From contig NZ_CP010271.1 of assembly GCF_001456355.1 (NCBI RefSeq), forward strand, positions 620,001 to 684,000: 64,000 nt of DNA, given 5' to 3'. The notes under the pieces were generated by a model. It was not told the DNA's origin. It worked only from the letters and a program-made list of their open reading frames with translations, and searched no databases. Both the position numbers and the translations under genes were made by a program. This document shows positions 18,207 to 26,784 of the stretch, one piece after another; the stretch's first letter is position 1, and every line of letters starts with the position of its first letter. Origin of the DNA: Mycobacteroides saopaulense. Its GTDB lineage: Bacteria > Actinomycetota > Actinomycetes > Mycobacteriales > Mycobacteriaceae.

Positions 18207-19619
18207 CTAGCCCAGCATTGAGAAGGGTTGTGCTTCCTCGATTTCCAGGGCCAGCTCGAGTAGCGTCCGTTCGCTGCCCCGTGGGCCGCTGAACATCACC
18301 CCGATGGGCAGGCCATCGGGATCTGAGCCGAGCGGAAGCGATATCGCCGGAGCGCCGGAGGCATTGTGTACCGGGGTGAATCCCACGTACGAGCTGAGTT
18401 TGTCCAGCAGCACGTCCGCATCCTGGTCCGGGCTGAGGTAGCCGATCCGCGGTGTGGTGTGGGTGAGTACCGGCGTCAGCACGGCGTCGATACCGAGGAA
18501 TCCGCGTTCATACACCCGGGCGGACGCAGCCAGGCGCGCCAAGAACAGCGGCGTACGGTACGACCGCCTGACGAACCTGCGGCTGAGCCCGATCGTCAGC
18601 GGGTCCAGCCGGGTGGCATCGAACCCGTCGAACAACCGGGGGCCGCCCTTGGCGACGGCGAAGGCCAAGAAGGACCAGTAGTCCTCGAAGTCGACCTTGA
18701 ATGAGGGCAGCACCGCCGGTGTGTACGGCTCGATGGTGTGGCCAAGGGACTCAAGTAATTCCGCAGCGGAGTTCACCGCCTGCCGGGTCGCGGTGTCGGT
18801 GGCCGGGGTGAAGGGAGAGTCCATGCACAGGCCGACGCGCAGCCGTCGCTGTACCGGGCGGTCCACATGGCCGATCGGGGTGAGCTTCGGATTGCGGTAG
18901 TGCAGTTCGGCCGCTTCGAAGAAGCGCGCGCAGTCCCGGACGCTGCGTACCAAGACTCCGTCGGCGACGATCTTCACGGGTGCCGCGCCGCTCGACGGAT
19001 CACCCAAAAGTCTTCCGCGACTGGGCTTGAGACCCACGAGTCCGCAGGCTGCTGCTGGGATCCGGATGGAACCGCCGCCGTCGTTACCGTGTGCGATGGG
19101 CACCACGCCGGCGGCGACCAGTGCGGCTGAGCCACCCGAGGAGCCGCCGGCCGAGAAGTCCGTGTGCCATGGATTGCGGGTGACCGACCCACCCGAACGC
19201 TCGGTGCTGGCCGACCAGCCGTACTCGGGCATGGTGGTCGACGCGATGGGCACGACTCCCGTGCTGAGGAATTGTCGGGTGAACGGTCCGTCCACCGTCT
19301 GCAGCGTCGGTGAGATCGCGGCGGAGCCTTCGGTCAGTGGCATTCCCGCGACATGGATGTTGCACTTCGTCGCGGTGGGTACTCCGCGGAATGCACTGGG
19401 GGTCCCGGCGGGATCCTCGGCTGCCGCCGCGCGCTCCCGTGCACGCGGAAAGTCCTTGAACTCCACCGCGTTGAGTGACGGGTTGGCGCGCTCCAGACGC
19501 ACGATGGCGGCCTCGGCGCATTCGGCGGCCGTCACCTCGCCGGAGGCGATCCGTTCAGCCACGCCGGTGGCATCCAAGTCGCCCAGGGCGTCCTCGGTGA
19601 ATGCGTGGACGCGGGTCAT
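18207..19619 (-). CDS. Amidase (amidase signature family)
   Basis: The 470-residue enzyme carries the amidase-signature core: a catalytic Lys in PTATKCNIHVAG, a Gly/Ser-rich segment FSAGGSSGGSAALVAAGVVP with the cis-Ser and nucleophile Ser, and GNDGGGSIRIPA. Such enzymes hydrolyse amides to acid and ammonia. ATG 19619 overlaps the TetR stop (ATGA), so it is cotranscribed with TetR. A longer frame to 19823 runs inside the TetR gene and is rejected. It diverges from a Rieske oxygenase gene, which suggests one shared catabolic route. Confidence 0.88.
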   Translation of the reverse strand: MTRVHAFTEDALGDLDATGVAERIASGEVTAAECAEAAIVRLERANPSLNAVEFKDFPRARERAAAAEDPAGTPSAFRGVPTATKCNIHVAGMPLTEGSAAISPTLQTVDGPFTRQFLSTGVVPIASTTMPEYGWSASTERSGGSVTRNPWHTDFSAGGSSGGSAALVAAGVVPIAHGNDGGGSIRIPAAACGLVGLKPSRGRLLGDPSSGAAPVKIVADGVLVRSVRDCARFFEAAELHYRNPKLTPIGHVDRPVQRRLRVGLCMDSPFTPATDTATRQAVNSAAELLESLGHTIEPYTPAVLPSFKVDFEDYWSFLAFAVAKGGPRLFDGFDATRLDPLTIGLSRRFVRRSYRTPLFLARLAASARVYERGFLGIDAVLTPVLTHTTPRIGYLSPDQDADVLLDKLSSYVGFTPVHNASGAPAISLPLGSDPDGLPIGVMFSGPRGSERTLLELALEIEEAQPFSMLG

Positions 19620-20248
19620 GTGTGACCTCCCAGGTAGGCGACGATCGCGTTGGTCAGCCCTCGGCGGGCCTCCTGCAGATCCGAGTAGGTACCCAACTGC
19701 TTTTCCGAGACGAGTCCCCGCATCGCACCCGGGATGAAGGCCGCGACCTCGCGCACCCGGACGGGATCGACGTCCAAGCCGTCGAACGCCTGCTGGCAGG
19801 CTCGTGCCCAACGATGTTTCCATGAGGCCAGCTCGGCTGCGGTCTGGGGGTACAGCCGCTCAAGCTCCTGGGATTCGTGGGGCAGGGCTCGGCGCAGGTT
19901 CTCGATGGCCCGCGAGTCCGGTGACGTCAATCCGCTGTAGAGAGTTTCGACGATCGCGCTCACCCTGGCCTGCAGGGAGGCGTCCGGATCGGTGGGCCCC
20001 TTCTTCCAGGGCTGGTCGCCGCGTCGCTCCGCGGTGCGCTGCAGTACCGCCGCCCATAGTCCGTCGATGTCATCGAACTGGTACTTCACGGCGCCCCAGG
20101 TGGCACCGCATTCTTTGGCGATCTTGTTCGCCGACACCGCTGCCGGATCGCCCGAGGCAAGTACACGCAAGGCGGCGTCGAGCATGCCCTCGCGGGTGGC
20201 CAGGCCACGGCGATTCGCCCGTCGCCCCGCGGCCACCGCCTCGCTCAT
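19616..20248 (-). CDS. TetR-family transcriptional regulator
   Basis: This is a 210-residue TetR regulator. The N-terminal helix-turn-helix spans about residues 20-65 (AANKIAKECGAT-like segment followed by WGAVKYQFDD), and the C-terminal ligand domain is helical. It heads a two-gene unit with the amidase and diverges from the Rieske oxygenase with 91 bp between starts. A near-perfect 26-bp palindrome lies 25 bp in front of its start and is the obvious operator. Confidence 0.87.
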   Translation of the reverse strand: MSEAVAAGRRANRRGLATREGMLDAALRVLASGDPAAVSANKIAKECGATWGAVKYQFDDIDGLWAAVLQRTAERRGDQPWKKGPTDPDASLQARVSAIVETLYSGLTSPDSRAIENLRRALPHESQELERLYPQTAAELASWKHRWARACQQAFDGLDVDPVRVREVAAFIPGAMRGLVSEKQLGTYSDLQEARRGLTNAIVAYLGGHT

Positions 20249-20272
20249 CTACACGATGCTAGCGGGCGAAAG

Positions 20273-20298
20273 TTTTTCATAGAAGTCTCTGTGAAAAA
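20273..20298. promoter_or_regulatory. 26-bp palindrome, candidate TetR operator
   Basis: The arms TTTTTCATAGA and TCTGTGAAAAA match at 10 of 11 positions around a 4-bp centre (AGTC). The site lies between the divergent TetR-amidase and Rieske-dehydrogenase units, 42 bp upstream of the Rieske start. It is far more AT-rich than its surroundings. Binding by the adjacent TetR protein is inference. Confidence 0.65.
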
Positions 20299-20339
20299 TG
20301 CCGACGGTGGATTAGGGTCACCCGCGTAAGGAGGTTCCG

Positions 20340-21338
20340 ATGCCGAAGCCGCCGTTGTCGATGAAGCCCACGGGGTGGTTCCAGGTCGCGTGGTCCGCGG
20401 AGATCGCGGTCGGGGCTGTGCACCGGATGACCTATTTCGGGCGCGAGATGGTGGCCTGGCGCGCGCGGTCGGGAGAACTGGCGGTGATGGACGCCCATTG
20501 CGAGCATCTCGGCGCGCATTTGGGCCACGGTGGTCACGTCGAGGGTGACCGCATCGTCTGCCCATTCCACGGCTGGGAGTGGAACCGCGACGGCAGGAAC
20601 GTGTGCATACCCTACGAAAAGCGCCCAAACCCGTTGCGGCGCATTCGAAGCTATCCGGTGACGGAACGCAATGAGGCGGTGTACATCTGGCACGACATCG
20701 ACGGGGGTGCGCCGTACTTCGACGTCCCCGATGTCTTCGGTGGATTCGGTGACGGCAGTAGCGCCCGAGACTACTATCCGGGTTTTCCGCACAGCACCCT
20801 GTATCGCGAACGGCTGCAACTGCATCCGCAATACGTCCTCGAGAACGGGGTCGACTTCGCGCATTTCAAGTACGTGCACAAGACGCCGTTCGTACCGAAA
20901 TTCACCCGCCAGGAATTCGAGGAGCCGATCTCCTATGTCGACTTCACGATCGCATTCGACGAGATACCGGGCATGTCTGCCGACGACATGGCCAGTGGGG
21001 TGCAGGCCATCAACGGTGGCTTGGGCGTCGCCGTCACGAAAAGTTGGGGCATGATCGACAACCGCACTGTCTCGGCGGTGACGCCCGTGGACGACGAGAC
21101 CTGTGATGTCAGGTTCACGGTCTTCATCGGTAGGCAGCCCGGCGACCAGTCCGATGAGCCGCCGCACACCGCAAAGACGTTCTCGCAGGCCATCATCGAC
21201 CAATTCCTCGCCGATATCCACATCTGGTCGCATCAAAGGTATTCGGATCCACCGGCGTTGGTACGTGCCGAGTACGAGGGCTTCATCGCCCTGCGCAGGT
21301 GGGCAACGCAGTTCTATCCGGAGGAGATCAGAGCATGA
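20340..21338 (+). CDS. Rieske [2Fe-2S] non-haem iron oxygenase, terminal component
   Basis: This 332-residue protein binds a Rieske cluster through Cys54/His56 (HCEHLGAH) and Cys74/His77 (CPFHGWEW). A mononuclear iron site follows: Asn169, Asp172, His175 and His180 in ENGVDFAHFKYVH. This is the pattern of KshA-like and related mycobacterial oxygenases that hydroxylate steroids or other cyclic substrates. The length is shorter than KshA itself (about 386 aa). No ferredoxin reductase partner is encoded nearby. It is followed, with ATGA overlap, by a dehydrogenase, so the two act in sequence or on the same compound. Confidence 0.9.
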   Translation: MPKPPLSMKPTGWFQVAWSAEIAVGAVHRMTYFGREMVAWRARSGELAVMDAHCEHLGAHLGHGGHVEGDRIVCPFHGWEWNRDGRNVCIPYEKRPNPLRRIRSYPVTERNEAVYIWHDIDGGAPYFDVPDVFGGFGDGSSARDYYPGFPHSTLYRERLQLHPQYVLENGVDFAHFKYVHKTPFVPKFTRQEFEEPISYVDFTIAFDEIPGMSADDMASGVQAINGGLGVAVTKSWGMIDNRTVSAVTPVDDETCDVRFTVFIGRQPGDQSDEPPHTAKTFSQAIIDQFLADIHIWSHQRYSDPPALVRAEYEGFIALRRWATQFYPEEIRA

Positions 21339-22408
21339 GTGCAATCAGGGTGTTTCAGGTCGCCACTGGAAATGTCGGCACCGAGATGATCAAACGCATC
21401 GCCCGGCATCCCGACCTGGAATTGGCCGGATTGCATTGCTACTCACCGGAGAAGATCGGTCGAGATGCTGGAGCTCTCGTGGGGCTGGAACCCAACGGGG
21501 TCATCGCCACCGGCACTGTGGAGGAGATCATCGCCGCCAAACCCGACGTGCTGACCTTCCATGGTGTATTCCCCGACGAGGAGCTGTACGTCAAGGTGCT
21601 GGAGGCCGGCATCGACATCGTCACCACCGCCGACTGGATCACCGGGCACCACCGCGACCGGAACCACCCGCATCCCTCGGGACGCCCCACCACCGAGGTG
21701 CTGCGGGAAGCATGCGAACGCGGCGGGTCCACATTCTACGGCACGGGCATGAATCCGGGGCTGACGCAGATCCTGGGCGTGGTCCATTCGTGCGATGTCG
21801 CCGACATCGAGAACGTGACCGTCATCGAATCGGTGGATGTGTCCTGCCATCACTCGGTGGATTCCTGGGAGATGGTCGGATACGGACGCCCCATAGACGA
21901 TCCAGCGATCCCAGCGATGCTCGAGAAGGGCACGCGTGTCTTCGCCGACGGGGTGTACCTGATGGCCGACTGTTTCGGCGTGGAACTCGACGACGTCACC
22001 TTCTCCTACGAACTGGGTGCCTGTACCGAAGATGTCGACCTGGGCTGGTACCGGCTGCCCAAGGGTTCCCTGGGAGCCAATTACCTGAAATACCAGGGGA
22101 TTGTCGGCGGAGTACCCAAGGTCGAGGTGCACATCGAATGGCAGATGACGCCGAAAACCGAGCCGCATTGGAACGTCAAGGGCTGTTACATCACCAAGAT
22201 CCAGGGCGACCCCTGCGTCTACAGCAAGCATATGGTCATCCCGAAACCAGGAACCGACTTTTCCGATCCGGCTGCCTTCGCATCCGTCGGAATGACGGTC
22301 ACGGGCCTGCCGGCACTCAACGCCATCCGGAGTGTCATCGATGCCCCGCCGGGCATCCTTACCTCGGCCGACCTGCCGCTGCGCGGATTCGCGGGCCGGT
22401 TCAAGTAG
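21335..22408 (+). CDS. NAD(P)-dependent dehydrogenase of the dihydrodipicolinate-reductase-like / amine dehydrogenase group
   Basis: The 357-residue protein starts with a Rossmann motif (VFQVATGNVGTEMIKRIA). It resembles the family of DapB-N-like proteins that includes 2,4-diaminopentanoate dehydrogenase and many mycobacterial paralogues of unknown substrate. It is not the lysine-pathway DapB, which is about 245 residues. Motifs FYGTGMNPGL and DVSCHHSVDSWEM are visible. ATG 21335 overlaps the Rieske stop. Together with the Rieske enzyme and the divergent amidase this suggests breakdown of a nitrogen-containing compound (inference). Confidence 0.78.
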   Translation: MSAIRVFQVATGNVGTEMIKRIARHPDLELAGLHCYSPEKIGRDAGALVGLEPNGVIATGTVEEIIAAKPDVLTFHGVFPDEELYVKVLEAGIDIVTTADWITGHHRDRNHPHPSGRPTTEVLREACERGGSTFYGTGMNPGLTQILGVVHSCDVADIENVTVIESVDVSCHHSVDSWEMVGYGRPIDDPAIPAMLEKGTRVFADGVYLMADCFGVELDDVTFSYELGACTEDVDLGWYRLPKGSLGANYLKYQGIVGGVPKVEVHIEWQMTPKTEPHWNVKGCYITKIQGDPCVYSKHMVIPKPGTDFSDPAAFASVGMTVTGLPALNAIRSVIDAPPGILTSADLPLRGFAGRFK

Positions 22409-22512
22409 GGCCGTGCGGACACCTCTGCCAGCTGGGACGGGTGGTTACGTGAGTCCCGACCCTCTCGGGCAGCGCACGGCCGTAACGGCAGACGGGTACC
22501 GTAAGGCCCGAT

Positions 22513-23592
22513 ATGAGCGAGCGAGCCGACAAACCCAGTAATTCGTATGCCGCGGCCGGGGTGGATATCGAAGCCGGCGACCGGGCGGTCGAACTATTCA
22601 AGACATCCGTCGCCAAGACGCATCGCCCCGAGGTGCTGGGCGGCATCGGCGGCTTCGCCGGGCTGTTCGCCCTCAAGGGCGGCTATCGCGAACCGGTCCT
22701 CGCGGCCTCCACCGACGGCGTCGGCACCAAGATCGCTGTCGCGCAGGCGATGGACAAACGCGACACCGTCGGCCTGGACCTGGTGGCCATGGTGGTCGAC
22801 GACCTCGTCGTGTGCGGTGCCGAGCCGCTTTTCCTGCAGGACTACATCGCCGTCGGCAAGGTGGTGCCCGAGCGCGTCAGTGAGCTGGTCGCGGGCATCG
22901 CCGAGGGGTGCGCCATCGCCGGCTGCGCCCTGCTCGGTGGTGAGACCGCCGAACACCCCGGCTTGATGGCTCCCGACGACTTCGACCTGTCGGCCACCGG
23001 CGTGGGCATCGTGGAAGCAGACCGGGTGCTGGGACCGGACCGAGTGCGTCCCGGTGACGTGGTGATCGCGATGGGCTCCTCGGGCTTGCATTCCAACGGG
23101 TACTCACTGGCGCGGCACGTGCTGCTGGAGATCGACCGGATGGACCTGTTCGGACAGGTCGAAGAGTTCGGCCGCACGCTGGGCGAGGAGCTCCTGGAGC
23201 CCACCCGTATCTACGCCAAGGACTGCCTCGCGCTGGCCGCCGAGACCGAGGTGCGCACGTTCTGCCACGTCACCGGTGGCGGGCTCGCGGGCAACTTGGC
23301 CCGCGTCATCCCCGAGGGATTGGTCGCCGAGCTCGATCGGGGAAGCTGGACCCCGGGCCCTATCTTCGGCATGATCGCCCAGCGCGGCCGCATCGAGCGC
23401 GCCGAGATGGAGAAGACCTTCAACATGGGCGTCGGCATGGTCGCCGTGGTCGCGCCCGAAGACGTCGACCGGGCCCTGGCGGTGCTGACCGCACGACACA
23501 TCGACTGCTGGACCCTCGGCACCATCAAGAAGTCGGGCAAGGATTCGGGCAGCGATCGTGCCTTGCTGGTAGGGCAGCACCCGAGGTTCTAG
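22513..23592 (+). CDS. purM: Phosphoribosylformylglycinamidine cyclo-ligase (AIR synthase)
   Basis: PurM closes the imidazole ring to form aminoimidazole ribonucleotide with ATP. The 359-residue protein has the family motifs SYAAAGVDIEAGD at the N terminus, GGIGGFAGLF, the nucleotide-contacting TDGVGTK and the central GGETAEHPG. The length matches Rv0809. It lies in the same direction as purF but separated from it by an accessory block, so it probably has its own promoter in the 104-bp gap upstream. Confidence 0.96.
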   Translation: MSERADKPSNSYAAAGVDIEAGDRAVELFKTSVAKTHRPEVLGGIGGFAGLFALKGGYREPVLAASTDGVGTKIAVAQAMDKRDTVGLDLVAMVVDDLVVCGAEPLFLQDYIAVGKVVPERVSELVAGIAEGCAIAGCALLGGETAEHPGLMAPDDFDLSATGVGIVEADRVLGPDRVRPGDVVIAMGSSGLHSNGYSLARHVLLEIDRMDLFGQVEEFGRTLGEELLEPTRIYAKDCLALAAETEVRTFCHVTGGGLAGNLARVIPEGLVAELDRGSWTPGPIFGMIAQRGRIERAEMEKTFNMGVGMVAVVAPEDVDRALAVLTARHIDCWTLGTIKKSGKDSGSDRALLVGQHPRF

Positions 23593-23625
23593 AACGGGAC
23601 CTCGGGGTATTGACCGGGGGCCGTC

Positions 23626-23805
23626 TTAGCGGCGCCAGGCGTCCTCGTCGTCCGCCCAGCGGTCGCCGGTGCGGTCGTCGTCCGGCTGAGATACCGGAGC
23701 ACCCGAAAGTTCACGGCGGAGTTGCTCAAGATCCGTGTGAGGAGAGCTGTACTTCAGCTCGCGAGCAACCTTGGTCTGCTTTGCCTTTGCCCGGCCGCGG
23801 CCCAT
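23626..23805 (-). CDS. DUF3073 small basic protein (Rv0810c type)
   Basis: A 59-residue protein is encoded from ATG 23805. It begins MGRGRAKAKQTKVARELKYS, the characteristic opening of DUF3073, and ends with an acidic, Trp-containing tail (DDDRTGDRWADDEDAW). It matches Rv0810c in size and position next to purM. The basic N terminus could bind nucleic acid; no function is established. It is transcribed towards purM. Confidence 0.85.
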   Translation of the reverse strand: MGRGRAKAKQTKVARELKYSSPHTDLEQLRRELSGAPVSQPDDDRTGDRWADDEDAWRR

Positions 23806-23920
23806 GGGGGAACCCCCTCGCGCAATAGCGGAGCGGCCCGATTCGAGGGCGGCTCCGGTGGAGTTTGTTTATCGATCCTGACGATAGTTTAGCGTGCCGA
23901 TCCACCAACTGCTGCACGCC

Positions 23921-25015
23921 CTAACTGCCCAGTTGGCCGGACCCCTGTCGTAGGCGGTTCACCGCGTCCCGTCCGCGCTGCTCACCATGCAGGTCGGGTA
24001 GTAGATCGAGGTCGATGGCGGCCGGCGACGGACCAGCGGAAAGGGGTGCCGGATTGCCGTCCGCGAGGGCCTCGACGACCGATCGTTTGACCAAAGCCAG
24101 GGCGATGGGTCCCAGGTCGACATGGTCGGTCACGGAGCCCACCCGGCCCACGGCGCGTCCGCCCGCGGCCACCTCGTCGCCGGTGGACGGGCGGTCGGCA
24201 GAGCCGTCCAGATGCAGCAACACCAGAACCCGCGGCGACTTACCCAGATTGTGCACCCGGGCCACCGTCTCCTGGCCGCGGTAGCAGCCCTTGGTCAGGT
24301 GCACGGCCCGGGGATCGTCGTCGACGGCGATCCACGCCACCTCATGGGGGATGGTTCTTTCGTCGGTATCCACGCCGAGCCGGGGACGCGCGGCGGCGAC
24401 GCGGAGCGCCTCGAAGGCCCATAGACCCGCCGGCCGTACGCCCAGACGCTCGGCGAGGCCCTGACCGGACGGGACGAGGAGGTCGAAGGTCGCATCGGGA
24501 AGGGGCCAGGGCACCCGCCTGATGAGGCCGCCGCCGGGCAGGGCCACCGCGCGGTCGAAATCGGGGAGCGCCGCGATCCCGAGCTTGTCGGCCAGGCCAT
24601 CGGTATCCGGCCCGAGCAGGGTGAAGACCTTCAGATCGGACGAGGCGACCTCGACCTTCGCCCAGAACACCATCTTGGCGAGGAAGTCCTTGAGCGCCTG
24701 ACCGCGCCACGGCTCGGTGTCCAGGTAGGTGACGCCGTCCAGATCGGTTTGTATCCAGTGGTCCTCGACACGGCCCTGGCCGTCGAGATTGAGGTTCTCC
24801 CGTGTCTGGCCATCCTGCAGATCGGCGACATGCTGGCTGGATATGGTGTGCAGCCAGCTGAGTCGTTCAGGGCCGGACAGGGTGATCACGGGGCGCGTCG
24901 ACCGATCGATGAGGGCGGCGCCGGTCAGTGCGGCGCGCTGCTCACCGAGCGGGTCGCCGTAGTGCCACACGGCACCGCTGTCCGGGTTGCCTTCGGGTAC
25001 GTAAACAGCCGTCAT
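23921..25015 (-). CDS. ygfZ: Folate-binding YgfZ/GcvT-like protein
   Basis: The 364-residue protein has a GcvT-like tetrahydrofolate-binding fold and the diagnostic YgfZ motif KGCYRGQE near residue 255. YgfZ supports repair or assembly of certain iron-sulfur enzymes with folate as cofactor. ATG 25015 gives the conserved N terminus MTAVYVPEG; a frame to 25534 runs antisense through the aminotransferase and is rejected. It corresponds to Rv0811c and diverges tightly from the class IV aminotransferase gene. Confidence 0.9.
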   Translation of the reverse strand: MTAVYVPEGNPDSGAVWHYGDPLGEQRAALTGAALIDRSTRPVITLSGPERLSWLHTISSQHVADLQDGQTRENLNLDGQGRVEDHWIQTDLDGVTYLDTEPWRGQALKDFLAKMVFWAKVEVASSDLKVFTLLGPDTDGLADKLGIAALPDFDRAVALPGGGLIRRVPWPLPDATFDLLVPSGQGLAERLGVRPAGLWAFEALRVAAARPRLGVDTDERTIPHEVAWIAVDDDPRAVHLTKGCYRGQETVARVHNLGKSPRVLVLLHLDGSADRPSTGDEVAAGGRAVGRVGSVTDHVDLGPIALALVKRSVVEALADGNPAPLSAGPSPAAIDLDLLPDLHGEQRGRDAVNRLRQGSGQLGS

Positions 25016-25052
25016 GATGGATTCAACTCTACGACCGCTAATCTCATTGCCC

Positions 25053-25907
25053 ATGGCGGTAGCGGTGGTGGTCACACTCGACGGTGAAGTGCATGACCCG
25101 TCGGTGCCGCTGCTACATGCCGATGAGCTTGCCGCCGTTCGCGGCGACGGCGCCTTCGAGACGTTGCTGCTGCGTGGCGGCCTGGTCTGCAAGCTGGATG
25201 CGCACCTGGATCGGATGGCGGGGTCGGCGGCATCGATGGACCTGGCCGAGCCCGACCGAGATCGGTGGCGTGCGGCCGTCGAGATCGGTGTGCAGCAATG
25301 GAACTCGATATCGCGTGGAGATGCGATGCTGCGGCTGGTGTACACCCGCGGGCGCGAAAGCGGAGGGGGCGCAACGGCATACCTGACCATTGCGCCGGTT
25401 CCGCAGCGCTCGCTGCTGGCGCGGCGTGATGGTGTCTCGGTGATCACCCTGGACCGGGGGTTGCCCGCGCAACCCGCCGAGCCGCTGCCGTGGCTGCTGT
25501 CGGGGGCCAAGACGTTGTCGTACGCGATCAACATGTCCGCCCTGAGGTACGCCGAAAATCGCGGGGCTCAGGACGTCATCTTCGTGAGCTCGGATGGATT
25601 CGTTCTGGAGGGGCCGCGGTCGACGGTCATCGTGGACACCGGGGACGCCCTGGTTACCCCGTTTCCGGAGCACGGAATTCTGCACGGAACCACTCAACGG
25701 GCGCTCTTCGAGGTGGCGGCGGCTGAGGGTGTCGCGTGTCGGTACGGGGCGCTTACCCCTGCCGATTTGGTTGCTGCCCAAGATATCTGGATGTTGGCGA
25801 GTATCACTCTCGCTGCCCGCGTGCACACGCTCGACGGCGTCACACGGCCCGCGGGTCCGCTGGCGGCACGGCTGCCCGAGCTGGTGGACAAGGCCGTCGC
25901 GCTCTGA
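25053..25907 (+). CDS. Class IV aminotransferase / 4-amino-4-deoxychorismate lyase-like
   Basis: This is a 284-residue PLP enzyme of fold type IV. The presumed PLP Lys is in LLSGAKTLSYAINM, and phosphate-contacting residues are in HGTTQRALFE. The family includes branched-chain transaminases, D-amino-acid transaminase and ADC lyase (PabC); the Rv0812 position favours ADC lyase, in p-aminobenzoate and folate synthesis, which would fit the divergent folate-binding YgfZ. A start at 25014 is possible but would overlap the ygfZ start, so ATG 25053 is preferred. Confidence 0.8.
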   Translation: MAVAVVVTLDGEVHDPSVPLLHADELAAVRGDGAFETLLLRGGLVCKLDAHLDRMAGSAASMDLAEPDRDRWRAAVEIGVQQWNSISRGDAMLRLVYTRGRESGGGATAYLTIAPVPQRSLLARRDGVSVITLDRGLPAQPAEPLPWLLSGAKTLSYAINMSALRYAENRGAQDVIFVSSDGFVLEGPRSTVIVDTGDALVTPFPEHGILHGTTQRALFEVAAAEGVACRYGALTPADLVAAQDIWMLASITLAARVHTLDGVTRPAGPLAARLPELVDKAVAL

Positions 25908-25954
25908 TTCGGATCGCCGCAGAATAAATCGGTTGTCGCGCACTCTTTTGCGTC

Positions 25955-26127
25955 GTACCTTCGGTGGTACACAAGGAAGGAGGTGGTCCGAGACATTGAT
26001 TGCTTATTGGACATGTGAGGTGGCTGCTCGCTAGCTGCAGCCATGCGCTGCGGTGGGCAAATCCACGGCAGCCACCCGGCCCCCGAACCCTCGATTAGTC
26101 CGATCGAGCCGAACGGTTCGGGGGCCG
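25955..26127 (+). ncRNA. Candidate structured RNA / leader element with short ORF and alternative hairpins
   Basis: The 259-bp gap after the aminotransferase holds ordered structure on the + strand. (1) A small hairpin GUACC/GGUAC at 25955-25970. (2) AAGGAGGTGGTCC at 25977-25989, complementary to the 16S rRNA 3' tail over 13 bases with one G-U pair. (3) A 12-codon ORF from TTG 25996. (4) Two competing stems: 26019-26027 with 26068-26076, or 26047-26056 with 26063-26072. (5) A perfect 13-bp stem, 26077-26089 with 26115-26127, enclosing a further 6-bp stem. This resembles a translation-sensitive attenuator, but no co-oriented gene follows directly. No homology search was possible. Confidence 0.45.
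25996..26034 (+). CDS. 12-residue candidate leader peptide
   Basis: From TTG 25996 the frame reads MIAYWTCEVAAR then TAG. It sits 6 nt after a very strong extended Shine-Dalgarno (25977-25989). Its codons 8-11 cover the left arm of one of two competing hairpins, as in attenuation leaders. An overlapping frame from GTG 25985 would read VVRDIDCLLDM and stop at 26020; which, if either, is translated is not known. Both contain one Cys. No known peptide family is recognised. Confidence 0.35.
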   Translation: MIAYWTCEVAAR

Positions 26128-26166
26128 CCCCATATCCGGGGCGGAGTGTGCAGTCGGGAAAAGTCT

Positions 26167-26784
26167 TTAGCCCGCGAACCGTGACAACCGCGCCGACAGA
26201 TGCGGTGCCAGGCCGCCATCGGCGCCCACCCGCTCCTCGACATAGGCCAGATCGCCACCATCGACGATGCCGTACAGGCGCTTGGCTCCGCCGATCAGTG
26301 CACCGGACTTGCTTCGGGCCAGCGCATCGGTCACCAGCTCCCAGGACGAGGCATTGCGCGGCTGGCCGTAGAACAGCTCCACGAAGCCCGCGGCATGTGC
26401 CAGCACCAACTCGATGGCCTGGTTCTCGTCAGGATCATCCGGATCGGGCGCAAACCGCCAGAAACCGCTTTCGCGCAGCGTCAGGCGCTCGAACTGTCCA
26501 TCGGCATCCAGTCGCCACGACCTCGAATCCCAGGTGAGGTAGTCGCTGCCGTCATGGGCGACGACTATCTGCTGCCCGAAGCGGTAGTCGCCGTCGGCAT
26601 CTCGCCCCTCGCCCTCACCGCGCCACACCCCGACCAAAGGCAGCAGCGCGAGCATCGTCTCATTGAGGTCCGCGCCCTCTCGCAGGTTCGCGGTATCGGC
26701 GGGGATGGGAAGGTCTTGAAAGGTGGGGAGATTCCGGCCCACCGATGGCCGCGGTTCGGCGGCGTTCGGATCCGGTTCCGTCAC
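26167..26784 (-). CDS. Nitrobindin-like haem-binding beta-barrel protein (Rv0813c type)
   Basis: The 205-residue protein has the nitrobindin signature [11 protein letters not shown] near residue 55, followed by beta-barrel strands and a C-terminal [10 protein letters not shown] region that in this family supplies the haem ligand His. Nitrobindins bind ferric haem and can isomerise peroxynitrite. It matches Rv0813c. GTG 26784 is chosen because it overlaps the stop of a small upstream membrane-protein ORF (GTGA), which implies coupling. It converges on the structured RNA element described for 25955-26127. Confidence 0.85.
   Translation of the reverse strand: MTEPDPNAAEPRPSVGRNLPTFQDLPIPADTANLREGADLNETMLALLPLVGVWRGEGEGRDADGDYRFGQQIVVAHDGSDYLTWDSRSWRLDADGQFERLTLRESGFWRFAPDPDDPDENQAIELVLAHAAGFVELFYGQPRNASSWELVTDALARSKSGALIGGAKRLYGIVDGGDLAYVEERVGADGGLAPHLSARLSRFAG

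Noticed and set aside
20340..21338. Assignment of the Rieske protein as KshA (3-ketosteroid 9-alpha-hydroxylase)
   Set aside because: The metal motifs fit, but the protein is about 50 residues shorter than KshA and no steroid catabolism genes are nearby; only the general class is supported.
21335..22408. Lysine-pathway DapB
   Set aside because: At 357 residues it is much longer than DapB (about 245) and groups with amine-dehydrogenase-like proteins.
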